Part shown: positions 1 through 10,642 of the stretch, one piece after another | How the letters are laid out: each line of letters starts with the position of its first letter | Numbering within the stretch: position 1 is the first letter of the stretch | Assembly: GCF_036711975.1 (NCBI RefSeq) | Contig: NC_091975.1 | Span: 436,501-500,500 of the forward strand | Direction of reading: 5' to 3' | From: Onthophagus taurus | Lineage: Eukaryota > Arthropoda > Insecta > Coleoptera > Scarabaeidae | DNA: 64,000 nt | Position numbers and translations under genes: made by a program | The notes under the pieces: model-generated | The model's database searches: none | Seen by the model: only the letters and a program-made list of their open reading frames with translations | Told to the model about the DNA's origin: nothing

Positions 1-469
1 CGTCACGAAACACTCCTGCCCTTGCCCCTCGCCCACAAACTAAAATCAAAGTATTGCAGCATAGGAACTTAGACAACCTTTAATATAAACTGACCGGCAA
101 AAAAAACCGGCCACTATAAATTTGCCACAACTTCAAAGCTGGCTTTCTCGCGAACCGCGCATTCGATTTTGATGATTCTTTTTTTGATGGATAGGTTGAT
201 TCTTCTGTAATAATCCTGCGATAGAAATTTTCGTTCAGATTTTAATTTTAGCATATACGGGGTGAGAAAAATGAGTAAGACTTTTATTCTCGAAATTTGT
301 AACACCCTGCGGGGTGCAGTTGCTACAGCAGAGGGTATTACCTGGAATCAAACAGTAGCCCAATCTTTTCTGAGCATTTTCTTTTTTTATTCACTCTCTT
401 ATCTCTGTTACTAACGAAGATGCAGTATTTTAAAGCGATCGCCTGTGAAAACAAGATGAGTGACAATAG

Positions 470-720
470 TAGCTGATGACCGTTTTATTGTTCTAAGCAA
501 TCGTAGAACGACAGCTGTAGAGGCCGCTGTGATGTCAGTGAGAGAACCATTCGCTGAAAACTTGCTAGAACTGGTTTGGCTGCAAGAAGGCTGCCAAAGG
601 GCTGAGGCTGCTTATTAGATATCGACGTGCACGTCTTCAATCTGCGCGCTTACATGTGAATTGGGAGATCGAGCAATGGAAAAATGAGTACTGCAATGGA
701 GGTCTTTTTTACGGATGAGT
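470..720 (+). pseudogene. Inverted partial duplicate of the Tc1-like transposase
   Basis: Read on the plus strand this stretch gives the same protein as the middle of the minus-strand transposase (DRFIVL, NRRTTAVE, VSERTIR, then an FFTDE remnant near 706-716), with stops and frame changes. It is the left-arm mirror of 1480-1700 and shows that the terminal inverted repeat runs into coding sequence. Confidence 0.7.
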
Positions 721-783
721 AAAAACCCGATAGTCAGAAACGAATATGAAGACGTTGAAATGAAAGATTTGTGGACTACACAA

Positions 784-1879
784 TTATGAATCAATTGTCC
801 GGTAGGACAGGATGACGACGAATGCGTCTCTGAAGTTAGTCCCAAAGATGTTCGATAGTGTTAAGGTCCGTTCAATACCCATCTCATCAAAATATTCGCT
901 AACCACACGTGCTACGTGCGGTCGCGCATTGTCATGCATTACCGTGAATCCGTCACCAATAAAATGGGAATAGGGCACGACAGCTTCTTGCAGAATATCT
1001 TCGATATAACGGTGGGCATTTAGCGTGCCATTTTCAACAAAGATGACCGCTGTATACGCTTCCGTCGAAATACCCGCCGATACCATGACCGAACCTCCAT
1101 GGAAAGGTACTCTTTCCGAAATTGTGCATTCATTACGACGTCTCCACACTCGTTCTCGATCATCAGGTGACCGGAGACAAAATCGGGACTCATCAGTGAA
1201 GAGCACCTTACCACAGTATAAAGTAAAGCAGTAGTCTCACTTCGTGTCGGCACGTTTGACGTCGTGTCCGTAGATTTTTTACTGCGCATCCGCTGCGCGC
1301 ATCATTGAAATAAATGTTGCAACAAACTTTTATGTCGATGATAAAGATCACGTACTCATAAGGTAGCAAACGTAGTATGAATGCGCGCAGCGTGTGCGCT
1401 GTAGCAAATCTGATTACGCCATATAAGGCAAGTGAGACTACTGATTTACTTTATACTGTGACCTTACCCCATTGTTCCATTTCCCAATTCGTATGTAGGT
1501 GTCCAAATTGAAGACGTGCTCGCCGATATCTCTGGAGCAGCCGCTGTCTTTTGGCAGTTAGATCACTTTCTGCAAGTTTTCGACGAATGGTTCTTTCACT
1601 TACGTCAACCCCACGCACCATTTGAAGGCGATGCCGACTTTCTACAGCAGTCGTTCTACGATTCCTCAGAGTGTTTAGCACAATAAATCGATCATTAACT
1701 GCTGTTGTCACTCGTCTTCTACCGGAACCTTGCCGCCTAGTAAAATTTCCTGTTTCGACATATCGGTTCCAGGCATCCTGAACTGTTGTTCGGGGTACAC
1801 CCAACGTATGGGCAACGTACCGCTGACTTTTGCCATCTTCAATTAAACTAATAATACCCGCAACATCAGTTATTGACAA
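784..1879 (-). pseudogene. Broken Tc1-like transposase
   Basis: The N-terminal part (1879 down to about 1461) begins MSITDVAGIISLIEDG and has a helix-turn-helix region with TLGVPRTTVQDAWNRY and a GRRR linker, typical of Tc1 transposases. After a 249-bp MITE insertion the reading resumes with VLFTDESRF (first catalytic Asp) and VMHDNARPH (second Asp). Skipping the insert restores the contiguous WGKVLFTDES text. The region that should hold WP..SPDLNPIEH is partly deleted and shifted; only NTIEHLWD is recognisable in another frame. The MITE insertion, this deletion/frameshift and a stop after HLWD make it non-functional. Confidence 0.85.
1212..1460. mobile_element. 249-bp MITE inserted in the transposase
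   Basis: The ends are CACAGTATAAAGTAAA and its inverse, with about 31 bp of nearly perfect inverted repeat (one mismatch). It is flanked by a 7-bp direct repeat ACCTTAC at 1205-1211 and 1461-1467. It has no coding capacity. A 7-bp duplication does not settle the superfamily (hAT gives 8, mariner gives TA), so it is left unassigned. Confidence 0.8.
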
Positions 1880-2315
1880 CTGTCAATTTACTATTCGAAA
1901 CAACTGACATACGCTACCTAGCGCGCCACCTTATTTTGTATGCTTATTTGTCTTGTTTTCACAGGCGTTCGCTTTAAAACACTGCATCTTCGTTAGTAAC
2001 AGAGATAATAGAGTGAATAAAAAAACAAAATGTTCAGAAAAGATTGGGCTACCATTTGATTCCAGTTAACATCCTCTGCTGTAGCATCTGCACCCCACAG
2101 GGTATTAAGAATTTCGAGAAAAAATGCTTTTTTCATTCTTACACCCCGTATATGCTCAAATTAATATCGGAATAAAAATTTCTATCGCAGGATTATTACA
2201 GAAGAATCAACCTTTCGATCAAAAAAGGAATCATCAAAATCGAATGAGTGGTTCGCGAGAAATTGTGGCAAAATTTAAGTGGCCGGTTTTTTTTGCCGGT
2301 CAGTTTATAAACCTT

Positions 2316-4407
2316 GGCCCAATCCAACCTAGCTACCTAGATAAACTGTCAATGTCAATTAAAATCTGAAGATTTTGAATTCCGCCTTTTATTCTTGTAG
2401 TTATTTTAAATTTGACTCTGCATTGTTAAATTAAGTCTCTCATACTCATCTATCGATTTGTTATTTTAAAAATAAAATCATAATCAAGGCAATAATTGTT
2501 ATTGAATTATATCGCGTGTCTTGATAAGTGTTTATGTAAATCACAGAGGGGAGGGTTGTAAAATAGGATCACGTGCGAACAATTACAACTTAAAAAGGAT
2601 GGATTAGTTGACCGACGTCGTGATCGGCAACGACGCCGAACGTGACCGAACTTCGAAAAGGGTGGCTTCCGGATGTTTACCTACACAACGTCTTTTTCTA
2701 TTCTTTTCACTCCAATTCAGATTTTAACCCTTTCAAGTGTAGCTACCACAAAAAAATGTTATTTTATAAAATAATTTAAAATTATCGAATCAATTTTATT
2801 GAAAACATTGCAATTCCATTTGGAATTGGAGAGTGGAGTTCTCGTTTTAGAAGGGGTGTCGGGGGGTTGGGTTTGATTTGATGGCCAGAGTGGCAAATCG
2901 GATAGGACGAGGAATGACACGGTTGTGACATGGTGGCGATGGAACGAGGTCTGTTGACAACGATGGGCCGCAGGGCAGTCCGAAAGACACGTACCGCGGA
3001 TTAGGGCAGATGGTGACCCGTCGACGATCCAAGCCGCGAACGTCCTGTAAACACTATTTCAAACGACCACGCCCCATATACTCTCTTCTATCTATCTCCT
3101 CATCCCCAAACATCCAAGTGTTTATTTAATTTCAATGTTTTATTACAATTTGCTTAATTACACAATTGAGGTGTAATTAAGTAATTTGAAATGATGATAA
3201 ACATATTCGTTAAAGATGACACTTAATTTGTCATATTATTGCGAAAAAGGGGGTTCGCTACCTGAAATAGCAGAACATCCCCGAGTGAATGGAAATCACA
3301 GACAATACGACCGGAATCTGAGTGCTCCGCTCAGGCGACACTCGTCGACGACGCCGTTCCATTAGGCGCCGCGACGCTTTCCCACTTTTCACGACGATGC
3401 GGAAACGTCATTATTTAAATTTAAGTGCTCACCCCTCCCGAAGGCCCCAAGCGACAACACCAAATCTTCTCTATATCTATCTTTTGCACAGTCTCAATAT
3501 TTATTCATCAAACGTTTTATTTTAGGTCACATATGTACTTAATTGATTTTTATATTTTGCCCTAGTTCATCGACTCAGAAATTCCAATTACCTACCGATA
3601 CACCATACGAAAACAGGTCTAAACCCTCAGGCGTAGTCTCTTCCGTAATTGAATCTGATGTAAAAACGACAAAAATCACAAAAATCGCTTCAGGTGGTGA
3701 GGAAAGAGGACGTCGAAGTCCCGTCGTGCCTTTCTGGACCGAGACGATGCCGACGACGCTGGGAACTCATCCAGGTGATCCACCTACTCTCCCTCTTTTA
3801 TTAATCTATTACAAATTACATCATTACGGACCAGGATGCGGTGATCAGGAAGCTAGAGGGCTCTGAACACCGTCAACACCACCTGTTCAATTCACATTGA
3901 GTCACGTGGGATTACATCCCTAAGGATCAAACCGGGTGAAATGGCTTTATGCTCCGTCACATAGGATAAATCTCCAATATTTTTTTCTAATACACTTAAC
4001 TATATTCACTAAATTCAAAAAAATCAACCGAAAATGATACATAAATTTAAGAAGAAATATGTCAAATTTGACAACTATTATTTGTTGAGATGTCATTACC
4101 AACCTTACATAAATAAATAAAAATAATCTTTTTTTCTCTCTAAATTTATAAAAAAAAAAAACAATTTAACCGTCATTTTTTAATAAATTAAATTATATTA
4201 AATTATCAATACAATTATTATATTAACATTGCTATTTTCCAATTACTTTTCTAAACTTATCTTATTATTATTTGTAATTTAAATTTTTACCGCCATCTCT
4301 TATTAAAGTTCGCAAGTTAATCGAAAGAATGCGATGTCCTCTAAAATCAAGCTCTTATTAAACGTCAAATGTCAAAATAAACTTCAACTAAAAATCGCTT
4401 ATAAATT
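2316..4407. other. Intergenic region with GC-rich islands, no recognised gene
   Basis: AT-rich DNA broken by GC-richer patches at about 2560-2700, 2840-3060, 3240-3430 and 3690-3930. Open frames across these patches give low-complexity or unrecognised peptides (for example around 3543-3866) with no conserved motif. They may be promoter or non-coding first-exon sequence of a gene lying to the left. No function is claimed. The last 50 bp hold ACGTCAAATGTCAAAA just ahead of the RBM7-like start codon. Confidence 0.4.
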
Positions 4408-4926
4408 ATGGAAAACGAAGACCAAAGAACGATTTTCTGCGGAAACCTTTCCACCCGTGTTACCGAAGAGCTTCTCTACGAGTTATTTCTTCAAGTAGCC
4501 CCATTAGAAAAAGTGAAAATCCCCGTTGATAGAGATGGTAGACCAGGAAGTTATGGATTTGTAACTTGCAGACATGTCCAATCCGTTCCCTACGCAATAA
4601 GGCTATTAAACGGGACCGCACTTTTCGATCGAAGATTAAATTTAAAACCGAGAACACCCCAAAACTCTCAACAACAAAATCACCCAACGGTACCTTCCCA
4701 AGTGAAAACACCTCAAAGGAACTTACAGGAGATGGTTTTAACTGGTCAATTCCTTGTTAGTAATAGTAGCAAGCATTCTTATGGGGAGTATTCGCCAGTT
4801 GCAAGGCGTCAATATGATCGGAAAGATCATCGAAGAGGTCACAGATATGATCATCACGAAAATAGACATGGCAATTACGGGAATCAAGGAAGTTATAATC
4901 GGAGGAGATTAAGAATGAATAATTAA
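4408..4926 (+). CDS. Rbm7: RBM7-like RNA recognition motif protein
   Basis: An intronless 172-aa protein. One RRM at about residues 8-84: RNP2 is IFCGNL and RNP1 is SYGFVTC, separated by the signature VTEELLYELFLQVAPLEKVK; VPYAIRLLNG follows. This closely resembles vertebrate RBM7 (VTEELLFELF, VPYAMNLLNG), the RNA-binding subunit of the NEXT complex that feeds nuclear transcripts to the exosome through ZCCHC8 and MTR4. The C-terminal half is low-complexity, rich in Gln, then His, Arg and Tyr, and ends in RRLRMNN. The length is shorter than human RBM7. The start is the first in-frame ATG after the TGTCAAAA promoter word. It converges on the CAF-1 p60 gene, with about 290 bp between the stop codons. 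RBM11 is the main alternative paralog, but insects normally have one gene. Confidence 0.85.
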   Translation: MENEDQRTIFCGNLSTRVTEELLYELFLQVAPLEKVKIPVDRDGRPGSYGFVTCRHVQSVPYAIRLLNGTALFDRRLNLKPRTPQNSQQQNHPTVPSQVKTPQRNLQEMVLTGQFLVSNSSKHSYGEYSPVARRQYDRKDHRRGHRYDHHENRHGNYGNQGSYNRRRLRMNN

Positions 4927-5213
4927 AAACCATTTTTTTTTTAGGGTTGGAAACTCTTATTGTATAGAAATTATAATAAAAATTAATAAAAAATAATGTT
5001 TAGGTTATGTTATACCTTTTTATTAATTACTTATTGAATTTAAAAATAATATATGACTAAAATGTATCAAATTTCAACAAATTAGGGTAAAAAGTTGATT
5101 TTTTGTAATAATTTTAAAACATAACCTCAAACGTCAATTTAATTTTTTTTTATTGAAAATAAACAATAATTTTATAATAATTATAATCGATTAAGTGGAT
5201 GTCTTATGATTTT

Positions 5214-7507
5214 TTATTCATCATTCCCGTCCTTTTTAATTATTACTTTTTTATTTATATGTCTTGAAGTTTTCGGACTGGATATCGTGATCAACGCAAT
5301 TCTTCGAGGTGTTCTAGCATTAGATATTTCTTTGTCTATTTGTGCTATGTCCGCTTTTAATTCTTCAATCTCTTTATCTGTTTTAGCAACTTCTTCTCTT
5401 ATTTCTTTAATTTCTTTATCCACTTTACTCATTTTCACATCTTCAACTTCATTAAATTCTCCTATTTCGTTATTTTCGTCTTCTATTTCATTATTCTCTT
5501 CTATTTCCGCATTTATTTTTTGATTTAAACTCGTTAAATGTGAAATAGACGTTTCTAACTTTAAATCTAAATCGGGAACAGTAAATTCGCTAATTTCTTC
5601 ATGGACGGATTCTTTTTTTGATTCTAGCACATTTTTCAAAGTATTTTTATCACCGTCACATTTCCAGGCATCTCTAGCTTCAGTATCTTCCAAAATCGGT
5701 TTCGTTTTTGGCGTTTCGCCGGGAGATTTAAAATATTTTAGTAAAGGACTAGATTTTACTTGATCTTTTTTAGCTTTTTTATTAATTTTATTTGAATTTT
5801 CGGTCTTTTTTATATCTTCAACGATATTTAAAGTTGTTTTAACCCTTTTTGGTGTAATAACTTCAAAAGTAGTGGAATTAGTTGCGTTTTTCACCGGTGA
5901 ATCTGTTATTTCAATCACCTCATTCTTTTTTGATTCATTTTCTACCCTCGGCGCCCTCCGAACGGTTAAAACATTAATCTTTTCTTCCGATTTATTAGTA
6001 TTAGTGGCTTTATTAGCCCACTGCACTAAAAACGTCGATTTTTTTTCTTCGCTTTCAGCTTTTTTTACTTCATCTACTTCCATTGGTTCTAATTCGTCAA
6101 GTGCGGTTACATTTAAAACCTCATTTTCTTTTTCTTCTTCAATAACTTCCTCTTCTTTTTGATAAACATCGCCGAGTTCTCCTTCCATAAACGAAAGTAA
6201 CGTACAAAAACCATCAGATGATGACGCAACCAAGAGGAGTCCATCAGAAGACCAACTCAAATCGGTAATTCGAGTGTAATGAACGTTTTTTAATCGCGCG
6301 AATGGAAATCGTTGCTGTGTATCGAATAAAAACAAATCTGTTTCGGTGGCAACTGCAAAAATCATGCGATATGGAAGGTTTACAGCCGGCTTGGGACCTA
6401 TATCAGTTAATTCATAGAGAATAGGACAAAATTTAGCAGCTAACGTAGAGGAATTCTCAAATCGAAATACCCCTACTGGTCTAAATCAGATTTGAATTAA
6501 TTAATACATTTAACCTGACTTTTTTCAACTTACTCTGGACTATGTAATGTAAATAAATAAGCGCATTTAAAGTTTAACCTATTTTCTTCAGCTTCAACAA
6601 ACCCAGACGGTGTAATAAATAAATTTCCATCAGGACTAAAACCAAATCGTCGAAAAAAGCTCTTAAATGTGTCATCATGAAAATATTTAACTTCTTTATT
6701 GTATAAAGGATTTGTTTCTGGCACCGGAAGTAATCCTTTAATTATTTTTGATTTAACCTGCTTTGTTGACACATCGATTATACGGCAATAACGATCACTA
6801 CTCAATGTAGCAAAATATTGACCTTTCGGATCAAAGCAAACACCCTACAAAACAAAATGTTAAACAAATCCAACAGTAAACGCGTTTATAAACCTGCACA
6901 AATCCTTTGTGATCAACGAAAATGTGGTCCCATTTTCCTTTTGAGACATCCCAAAGTATTGCAGTGTTATCAATAGACCCACTGACGATTTTATCGCTTT
7001 TTGGTGACCAACAAATATCATAAACATCTTCTTTGTGGCCTCTTAACGTCTAAAAAAATTAACATAACCTATATATCTTAAATGTCAGTTTTTAATTCTA
7101 TATAAAAAAATAAAAATAACCTTCAGAGCTAAATAAGAAACTTTTTTAGGTTCATCCGGATCTATTTTTGGTACCCAAACAAAAATAATGCCATCATCAT
7201 CAGCACTTGCTAACATAGATCCATCAGGTGCCCATCGAACGGAGTTAACAGATTTTTGGTGACGAGTTATATCACATTCCACCTGAACGTGAACGGACCC
7301 TACCGAATTAACCTTCCCCGTCCAAACCTTAAATAATTTAAAAATAATTGTTTTATTTTAACGTTATTTGAAGATAGTTACCACAACATGATAATCCGCA
7401 CCACCTGTTGCTATTCTATAAAGATTTTCTACATTTATAGGATTTACATCGATACATAATACTGGTTCGCGGTTGTGCCAAGAAATTTCGGGGATAACAC
7501 ACTTCAT
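5214..7507 (-). CDS. Caf1-105: Chromatin assembly factor 1 p60 subunit (CHAF1B)
   Basis: Five exons: 7507-7382, 7327-7121, 7049-6894, 6844-6534 and 6480-5214, all with GT-AG introns and compatible phases, giving 688 aa. It starts [20 protein letters not shown], matching the CHAF1B start. WD40 repeats fill about residues 1-385 ([61 protein letters not shown]). An acidic and lysine-rich tail follows, then a heptad-like coiled coil near residue 610-655 and [12 protein letters not shown] near the end, which resembles the B-domain motif that binds histone chaperone ASF1. CAF-1 deposits H3-H4 behind replication forks together with p150 and p48. It shares a short divergent promoter with Erlectin. 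The KYFKSP stretch before the tail has no assigned role. Confidence 0.95.
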
Positions 7508-7868
7508 TTTAGTTTATAACAGCTTTTCTAATCTAATAATTTTATTAAAAAAACGCTTTGGCGCGAAGAATTAATAACATGTCAAAAAATTGATTATTGA
7601 CAGCGAATGCTACCAACCTTCACTCCATTAAATTACTATTATGTGTTATTAATTTTTAACCATTTATTTTTAATTATATAAACATAATAATTATATTATT
7701 TATTAGTTATTAATTATAATTTAAATTAACTTTATTTTAATATTATTCATAATATAAGACATATATGAAACGTCAATTTTATCAGCTGATTGTCAAAGTC
7801 ATTATTGCGTGTAACATTTTGATTGCAAGGAGGTGAAAATACAAATTTTTCCTATAAATTAACAGAAA
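7508..7868. promoter_or_regulatory. Head-to-head promoter of CAF-1 p60 and Erlectin
   Basis: Only 361 bp separate the two divergent start codons, so both promoters must lie here. On the CAF-1 side ATGTCAAAA and TTGACAG occur at 7579-7602. On the Erlectin side CGTCAA (7771) and TTGTCAAAG (7790-7798) flank a CAGCTG E-box near 7783. No clear TATA box is placed. The middle is very AT-rich. Confidence 0.6.
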
Positions 7869-9251
7869 ATGATGAAACTGCAATATTGGTTGTGTTTTTA
7901 TTTTGTTGTGCCTACTTTAAGTCATGAGAAAGGTTTTGATGATACGGTTCTTTTCCTTTTAAATTGGCCGGGTGAATCTTTTGAACCAGATCCAAGTCTT
8001 AAACATATCGTTGTAAGCACTTCCCACGAAGAAAAATATAAGTGTTATTTACCTAATGTGCAAGAGCCGGAAGTCTCCTCAGTTGATAAATATGAAGGTC
8101 CATCGCCTTTAGAGTTAGTAGCCCCATTATTTTCACAAAACACATGTTTGTATCGATTGGAATCTTATTGGACTTACGAGTTGTGTCATGGAAATTTTAT
8201 ACGACAATATCATGAGGATAGGGAAGGAAAAAAAGTTAAACTGCAAGAATATGTTTTGGGAAAATGGGATAAAAATCATTATCAAATATTATTAGATCGC
8301 TGGAACGATTTATCGGATGAAGAAAAAAATATTTCACCTCCCACTAAAAAAGTGGATGGAATCAATTTACCTTACTATGCTGTTAACATGGAAAATGGTA
8401 CATTATGCGAATTAAATAATAATAAACCAAGAGAAACTAAAGTGATGTACGTTTGTTATGTTCATGGAAAACATGAAATTTATTCATTAAAAGAAACTTC
8501 AACATGTCAATATGAAATAGTCGTTTTAAGTCCACTTTTATGCTTGCACCCAAAATATAAACCACAAGAAACTGAAGAAAATCAAATCAATTGTGTACCA
8601 TTGGATGGAAGTCCAAAAAAACCATACAACTTAATTAAAATGAAACATGAAAGTAATAAATTAAGAAGAAAAGCTGATGTAGAACCGATTAGAGTTGAAA
8701 TTTATCCATTAGATCTAAAAGATAAGGAGGAAACTGTTAAAGAAACCACCCCAATTGATACATCACCCGTAGAAAATTTTTTATCAGGGAAAAATTGTTT
8801 GCACGGCGGAACCGGTTGGTGGAAATATGAATTTTGTTATGGAAAATCTGTTGAACAGTATCATATGGAGAGGGATAAAACAAAAACTTCAATCAGTTTA
8901 GGATTTTTTGATAAAAAGAAGCATATAGAGTGGATCAATGCCCATCCCAATAAAAAACCTAAGCCTGTAGCGGTTCGTACACAACTCTCTCACTTTTATT
9001 CCGGCGGAAATGTTTGTGATAAAACCGGAAAACCAAGACAAACAGAAGTTCGATTAAAATGTTTAGAGAATGCATCGAGTTCAAACGCCGTTTCTTTATA
9101 TTTATTAGAACCTAAATACTGTGAGTACATTTTAGGTGTTGAATCACCGTTAATTTGCGATATTTTGGCGAATGCTAACGAGTACGGTTTGGTAGAGAAC
9201 ATTAAAAACGACGATGACGATGATATTCCTACAATTAATTTTAAAGTTTAA
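7869..9251 (+). CDS. ERLEC1: Erlectin (XTP3-B), ER lectin of ERAD
   Basis: Single-exon, 460 aa. The first ~18 residues (MMKLQYWLCFYFVVPTLS) are a signal peptide. Two mannose-6-phosphate receptor homology domains follow. The first (about 94-215) has CLYRLESYWTYELCHG, IRQYHE, and closing cysteines around YVCYVHG and SPLLC. The second (about 310-430) has GTGWWKYEFCYG, VEQYHMERD, EVRLKCLE and [14 protein letters not shown], keeping the Gln, Arg, Glu and Tyr positions expected for glycan binding. The pattern GPSPLELVAPLF ahead of domain 1 is Erlectin-specific and separates it from OS-9. Erlectin recognises trimmed N-glycans on misfolded proteins and passes them to the HRD1/SEL1L ligase. The tail is acidic (NDDDDD) with no KDEL. 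The last ~150 bp are duplicated downstream at 10486-10642. Confidence 0.95.
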   Translation: MMKLQYWLCFYFVVPTLSHEKGFDDTVLFLLNWPGESFEPDPSLKHIVVSTSHEEKYKCYLPNVQEPEVSSVDKYEGPSPLELVAPLFSQNTCLYRLESYWTYELCHGNFIRQYHEDREGKKVKLQEYVLGKWDKNHYQILLDRWNDLSDEEKNISPPTKKVDGINLPYYAVNMENGTLCELNNNKPRETKVMYVCYVHGKHEIYSLKETSTCQYEIVVLSPLLCLHPKYKPQETEENQINCVPLDGSPKKPYNLIKMKHESNKLRRKADVEPIRVEIYPLDLKDKEETVKETTPIDTSPVENFLSGKNCLHGGTGWWKYEFCYGKSVEQYHMERDKTKTSISLGFFDKKKHIEWINAHPNKKPKPVAVRTQLSHFYSGGNVCDKTGKPRQTEVRLKCLENASSSNAVSLYLLEPKYCEYILGVESPLICDILANANEYGLVENIKNDDDDDIPTINFKV

Positions 9252-9430
9252 AATTTGTATAATTTTGTTTTGTAATAATTTAAATAAAAAGATTTAAAGT
9301 TAAGAATTGATTTTATTTTGTTTAAATAAATTTATTTATAATAAATAAATTTTTTTTTACAATATTTGGCGCCATCTATGAATCATTTCCCAATATTGAG
9401 ATGAAGAAATTTACACATTTATCCATTTTG

Positions 9431-9531
9431 AATTAAAATGAATTAAAAAAAAACTTCTTTTATTACTAAAGTAAAAGCTACTTGCTTCTTTTAGCAAATA
9501 AAAGAAGTTTTTTTTTAATCATTTTAATTCT
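9431..9531. repeat. Palindromic ~100-bp hairpin (MITE-like)
   Basis: GAATTAAAATGAATTAAAA at the left is mirrored by TTTTAATCATTTTAATTC at the right, with AACTTCTTTTAT/ATAAAAGAAGTT arms around a short loop. It lies just behind the Erlectin polyadenylation region. The same hairpin recurs in the duplicate at about 10818-10920. Confidence 0.6.
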
Positions 9532-10027
9532 TAATATTAATAAGTGTAAACAAACTAACTTGTAGCTAATTTCGCATGGTTTTAAGATGTTTTCGTTCGA
9601 CGCCATTTTGTCGATAAAGAATTATATCAGTGATATAGGTGTTTTTATAGAATAATTCTGATTATTTTGCATCTAATTGAAGTATTAATTAAACATTTTT
9701 TTTATAAGAGGGTGATTTTAACACGTGCACAATCTACTTTTATAAATTTTTGGGTTGTTAAACTAAGTGTGGTGTGTTAAGTTAGTTAACAAAAACAAGG
9801 TGGTCATAAAATCGTTTCAAACTAAATTAAAAAGGAACAATTTGTAAACAATTAATTTTGAATTTTGAACAATGAACAAGGGAAAACACTATTCATTAAT
9901 AAATTACCGATTTAGCACTAAAAAAAGTTTATAAAAACTAGTGCATTTTAACATTTTAAAGTTGACAATTTAAAACGACCAACTTCGCTCCATTAAATGT
10001 AACTGACCTACCACAGCATCTATAAAC

Positions 10028-10476
10028 ATGTCCGTTTCGATAGTTTTCATCTTAATTTTAAGTATAAATTAATTAGAAACCCCTTTTAGACTTTTCTATT
10101 AATTCTAAAACGTTTCTTTTAGATATATCATGGTCCCTTAGTAACCCTAAAGCCACGAATTACGTCCAACCACTAACCACAACCCAATGTGAAGAATACC
10201 AAAAAGAATGTCAGGAAAATTGCTCCACAACTGAAAATTGTACCGCTCCAGAAGATGGGAAAAGAAATCACTGTTATGTGTTATGGGAAATGAATGCTAA
10301 TAATACTCCCAATGTACATATGAAAGGATGTTTTTTAAACAATGAGAAATGTTTCGATCAGGAAAGATGTGTTTCAAAAGAACATTCAAAAATGTTGTAT
10401 TGTTGTTGTGAAGGGGATTATTGTAATAAAGAGTTCTTTTGGGAGCCTTCTCCAACAACAACAACACCAGTCGCAG
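10028..10476 (+). CDS. put: punt upstream cassette, copy 1: signal-peptide and ligand-binding exons
   Basis: Two exons, 10028-10061 and 10123-10476, duplicate the first two exons of the receptor downstream. The first encodes [11 protein letters not shown]; after a 61-bp intron the second encodes the three-finger extracellular domain with [29 protein letters not shown] and [12 protein letters not shown]. Donors (AAGTATAAA and CAGGTTAGG) and the acceptor (TTTCTTTTAG) are intact. The ligand-binding exon is 354 bp and phase 1-1, so it could splice directly to the transmembrane exon at 11926, skipping copy 2, or be joined in frame to copy 2. Relative to copy 2 it has Gln for Val and Lys for Gln. 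Whether it is transcribed is unknown; an assembly duplicate is possible. Confidence 0.6.
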
Positions 10477-10485
10477 GTTAGGTTT

Positions 10486-10642
10486 TTTATATTTATTAGA
10501 ACCTAAATACTGTGAGTACATTTTAGGTGTTGAATCACCGTTAATTTGCGATATTTTGGCGAATGCTAACGAGTACGGTTTGGTAGAGAACATTAAAAAC
10601 GACGATGACGATGATATTCCTACAATTAATTTTAAAGTTTAA
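10486..10642 (+). pseudogene. Duplicated 3' end of Erlectin
   Basis: The last ~50 codons of Erlectin ([20 protein letters not shown] to the stop) are repeated identically at the head of the second copy of the tandem duplication, with the 3' UTR behind them. It has no start of its own and follows the copy 1 receptor exon directly. It may still provide an alternative terminal exon or a poly(A) signal that would truncate transcripts starting at receptor cassette 1. Confidence 0.75.

Larger units (their letters stand above)
88..2305 (-). mobile_element. Tc1/mariner-type fold-back DNA transposon
   Basis: A 2.2-kb element with termini AACTGACCGGC...GCCGGTCAGTT, flanked by a TA duplication, inserted in a MITE. 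The inverted repeats are very long: the left arm (88 to about 720) matches the reverse complement of about 1480-2305, so even the first half of the transposase gene is present twice in opposite orientation. The left arm lacks roughly 250 bp relative to the right. The centre carries a Tc1-like transposase gene on the minus strand, itself interrupted by a small MITE. Such an element would form a large hairpin. It looks inactive because the transposase is broken. Confidence 0.85.
1..2315. mobile_element. MITE copy split by a nested Tc1-type element
   Basis: Bases 1-87 match, in reverse, the left part of the intact MITE at 40543-40793 (shared text around GGAACTTAGACAACC), and 2306-2315 supply its missing tip (TATAAACCTTG). 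The copy runs off the left edge of the window. Joining the two flanks around the inserted element at a single TA reproduces the uninterrupted MITE end exactly, so the intact copy acts as an empty-site control. The MITE family is non-coding; its superfamily is not assigned. Confidence 0.8.

Noticed and set aside
5206-6162. Plus-strand open frames opposite CAF-1 p60
   Set aside because: Low-complexity Ser/Phe-rich peptides produced by the Lys/Glu-rich minus-strand exon.
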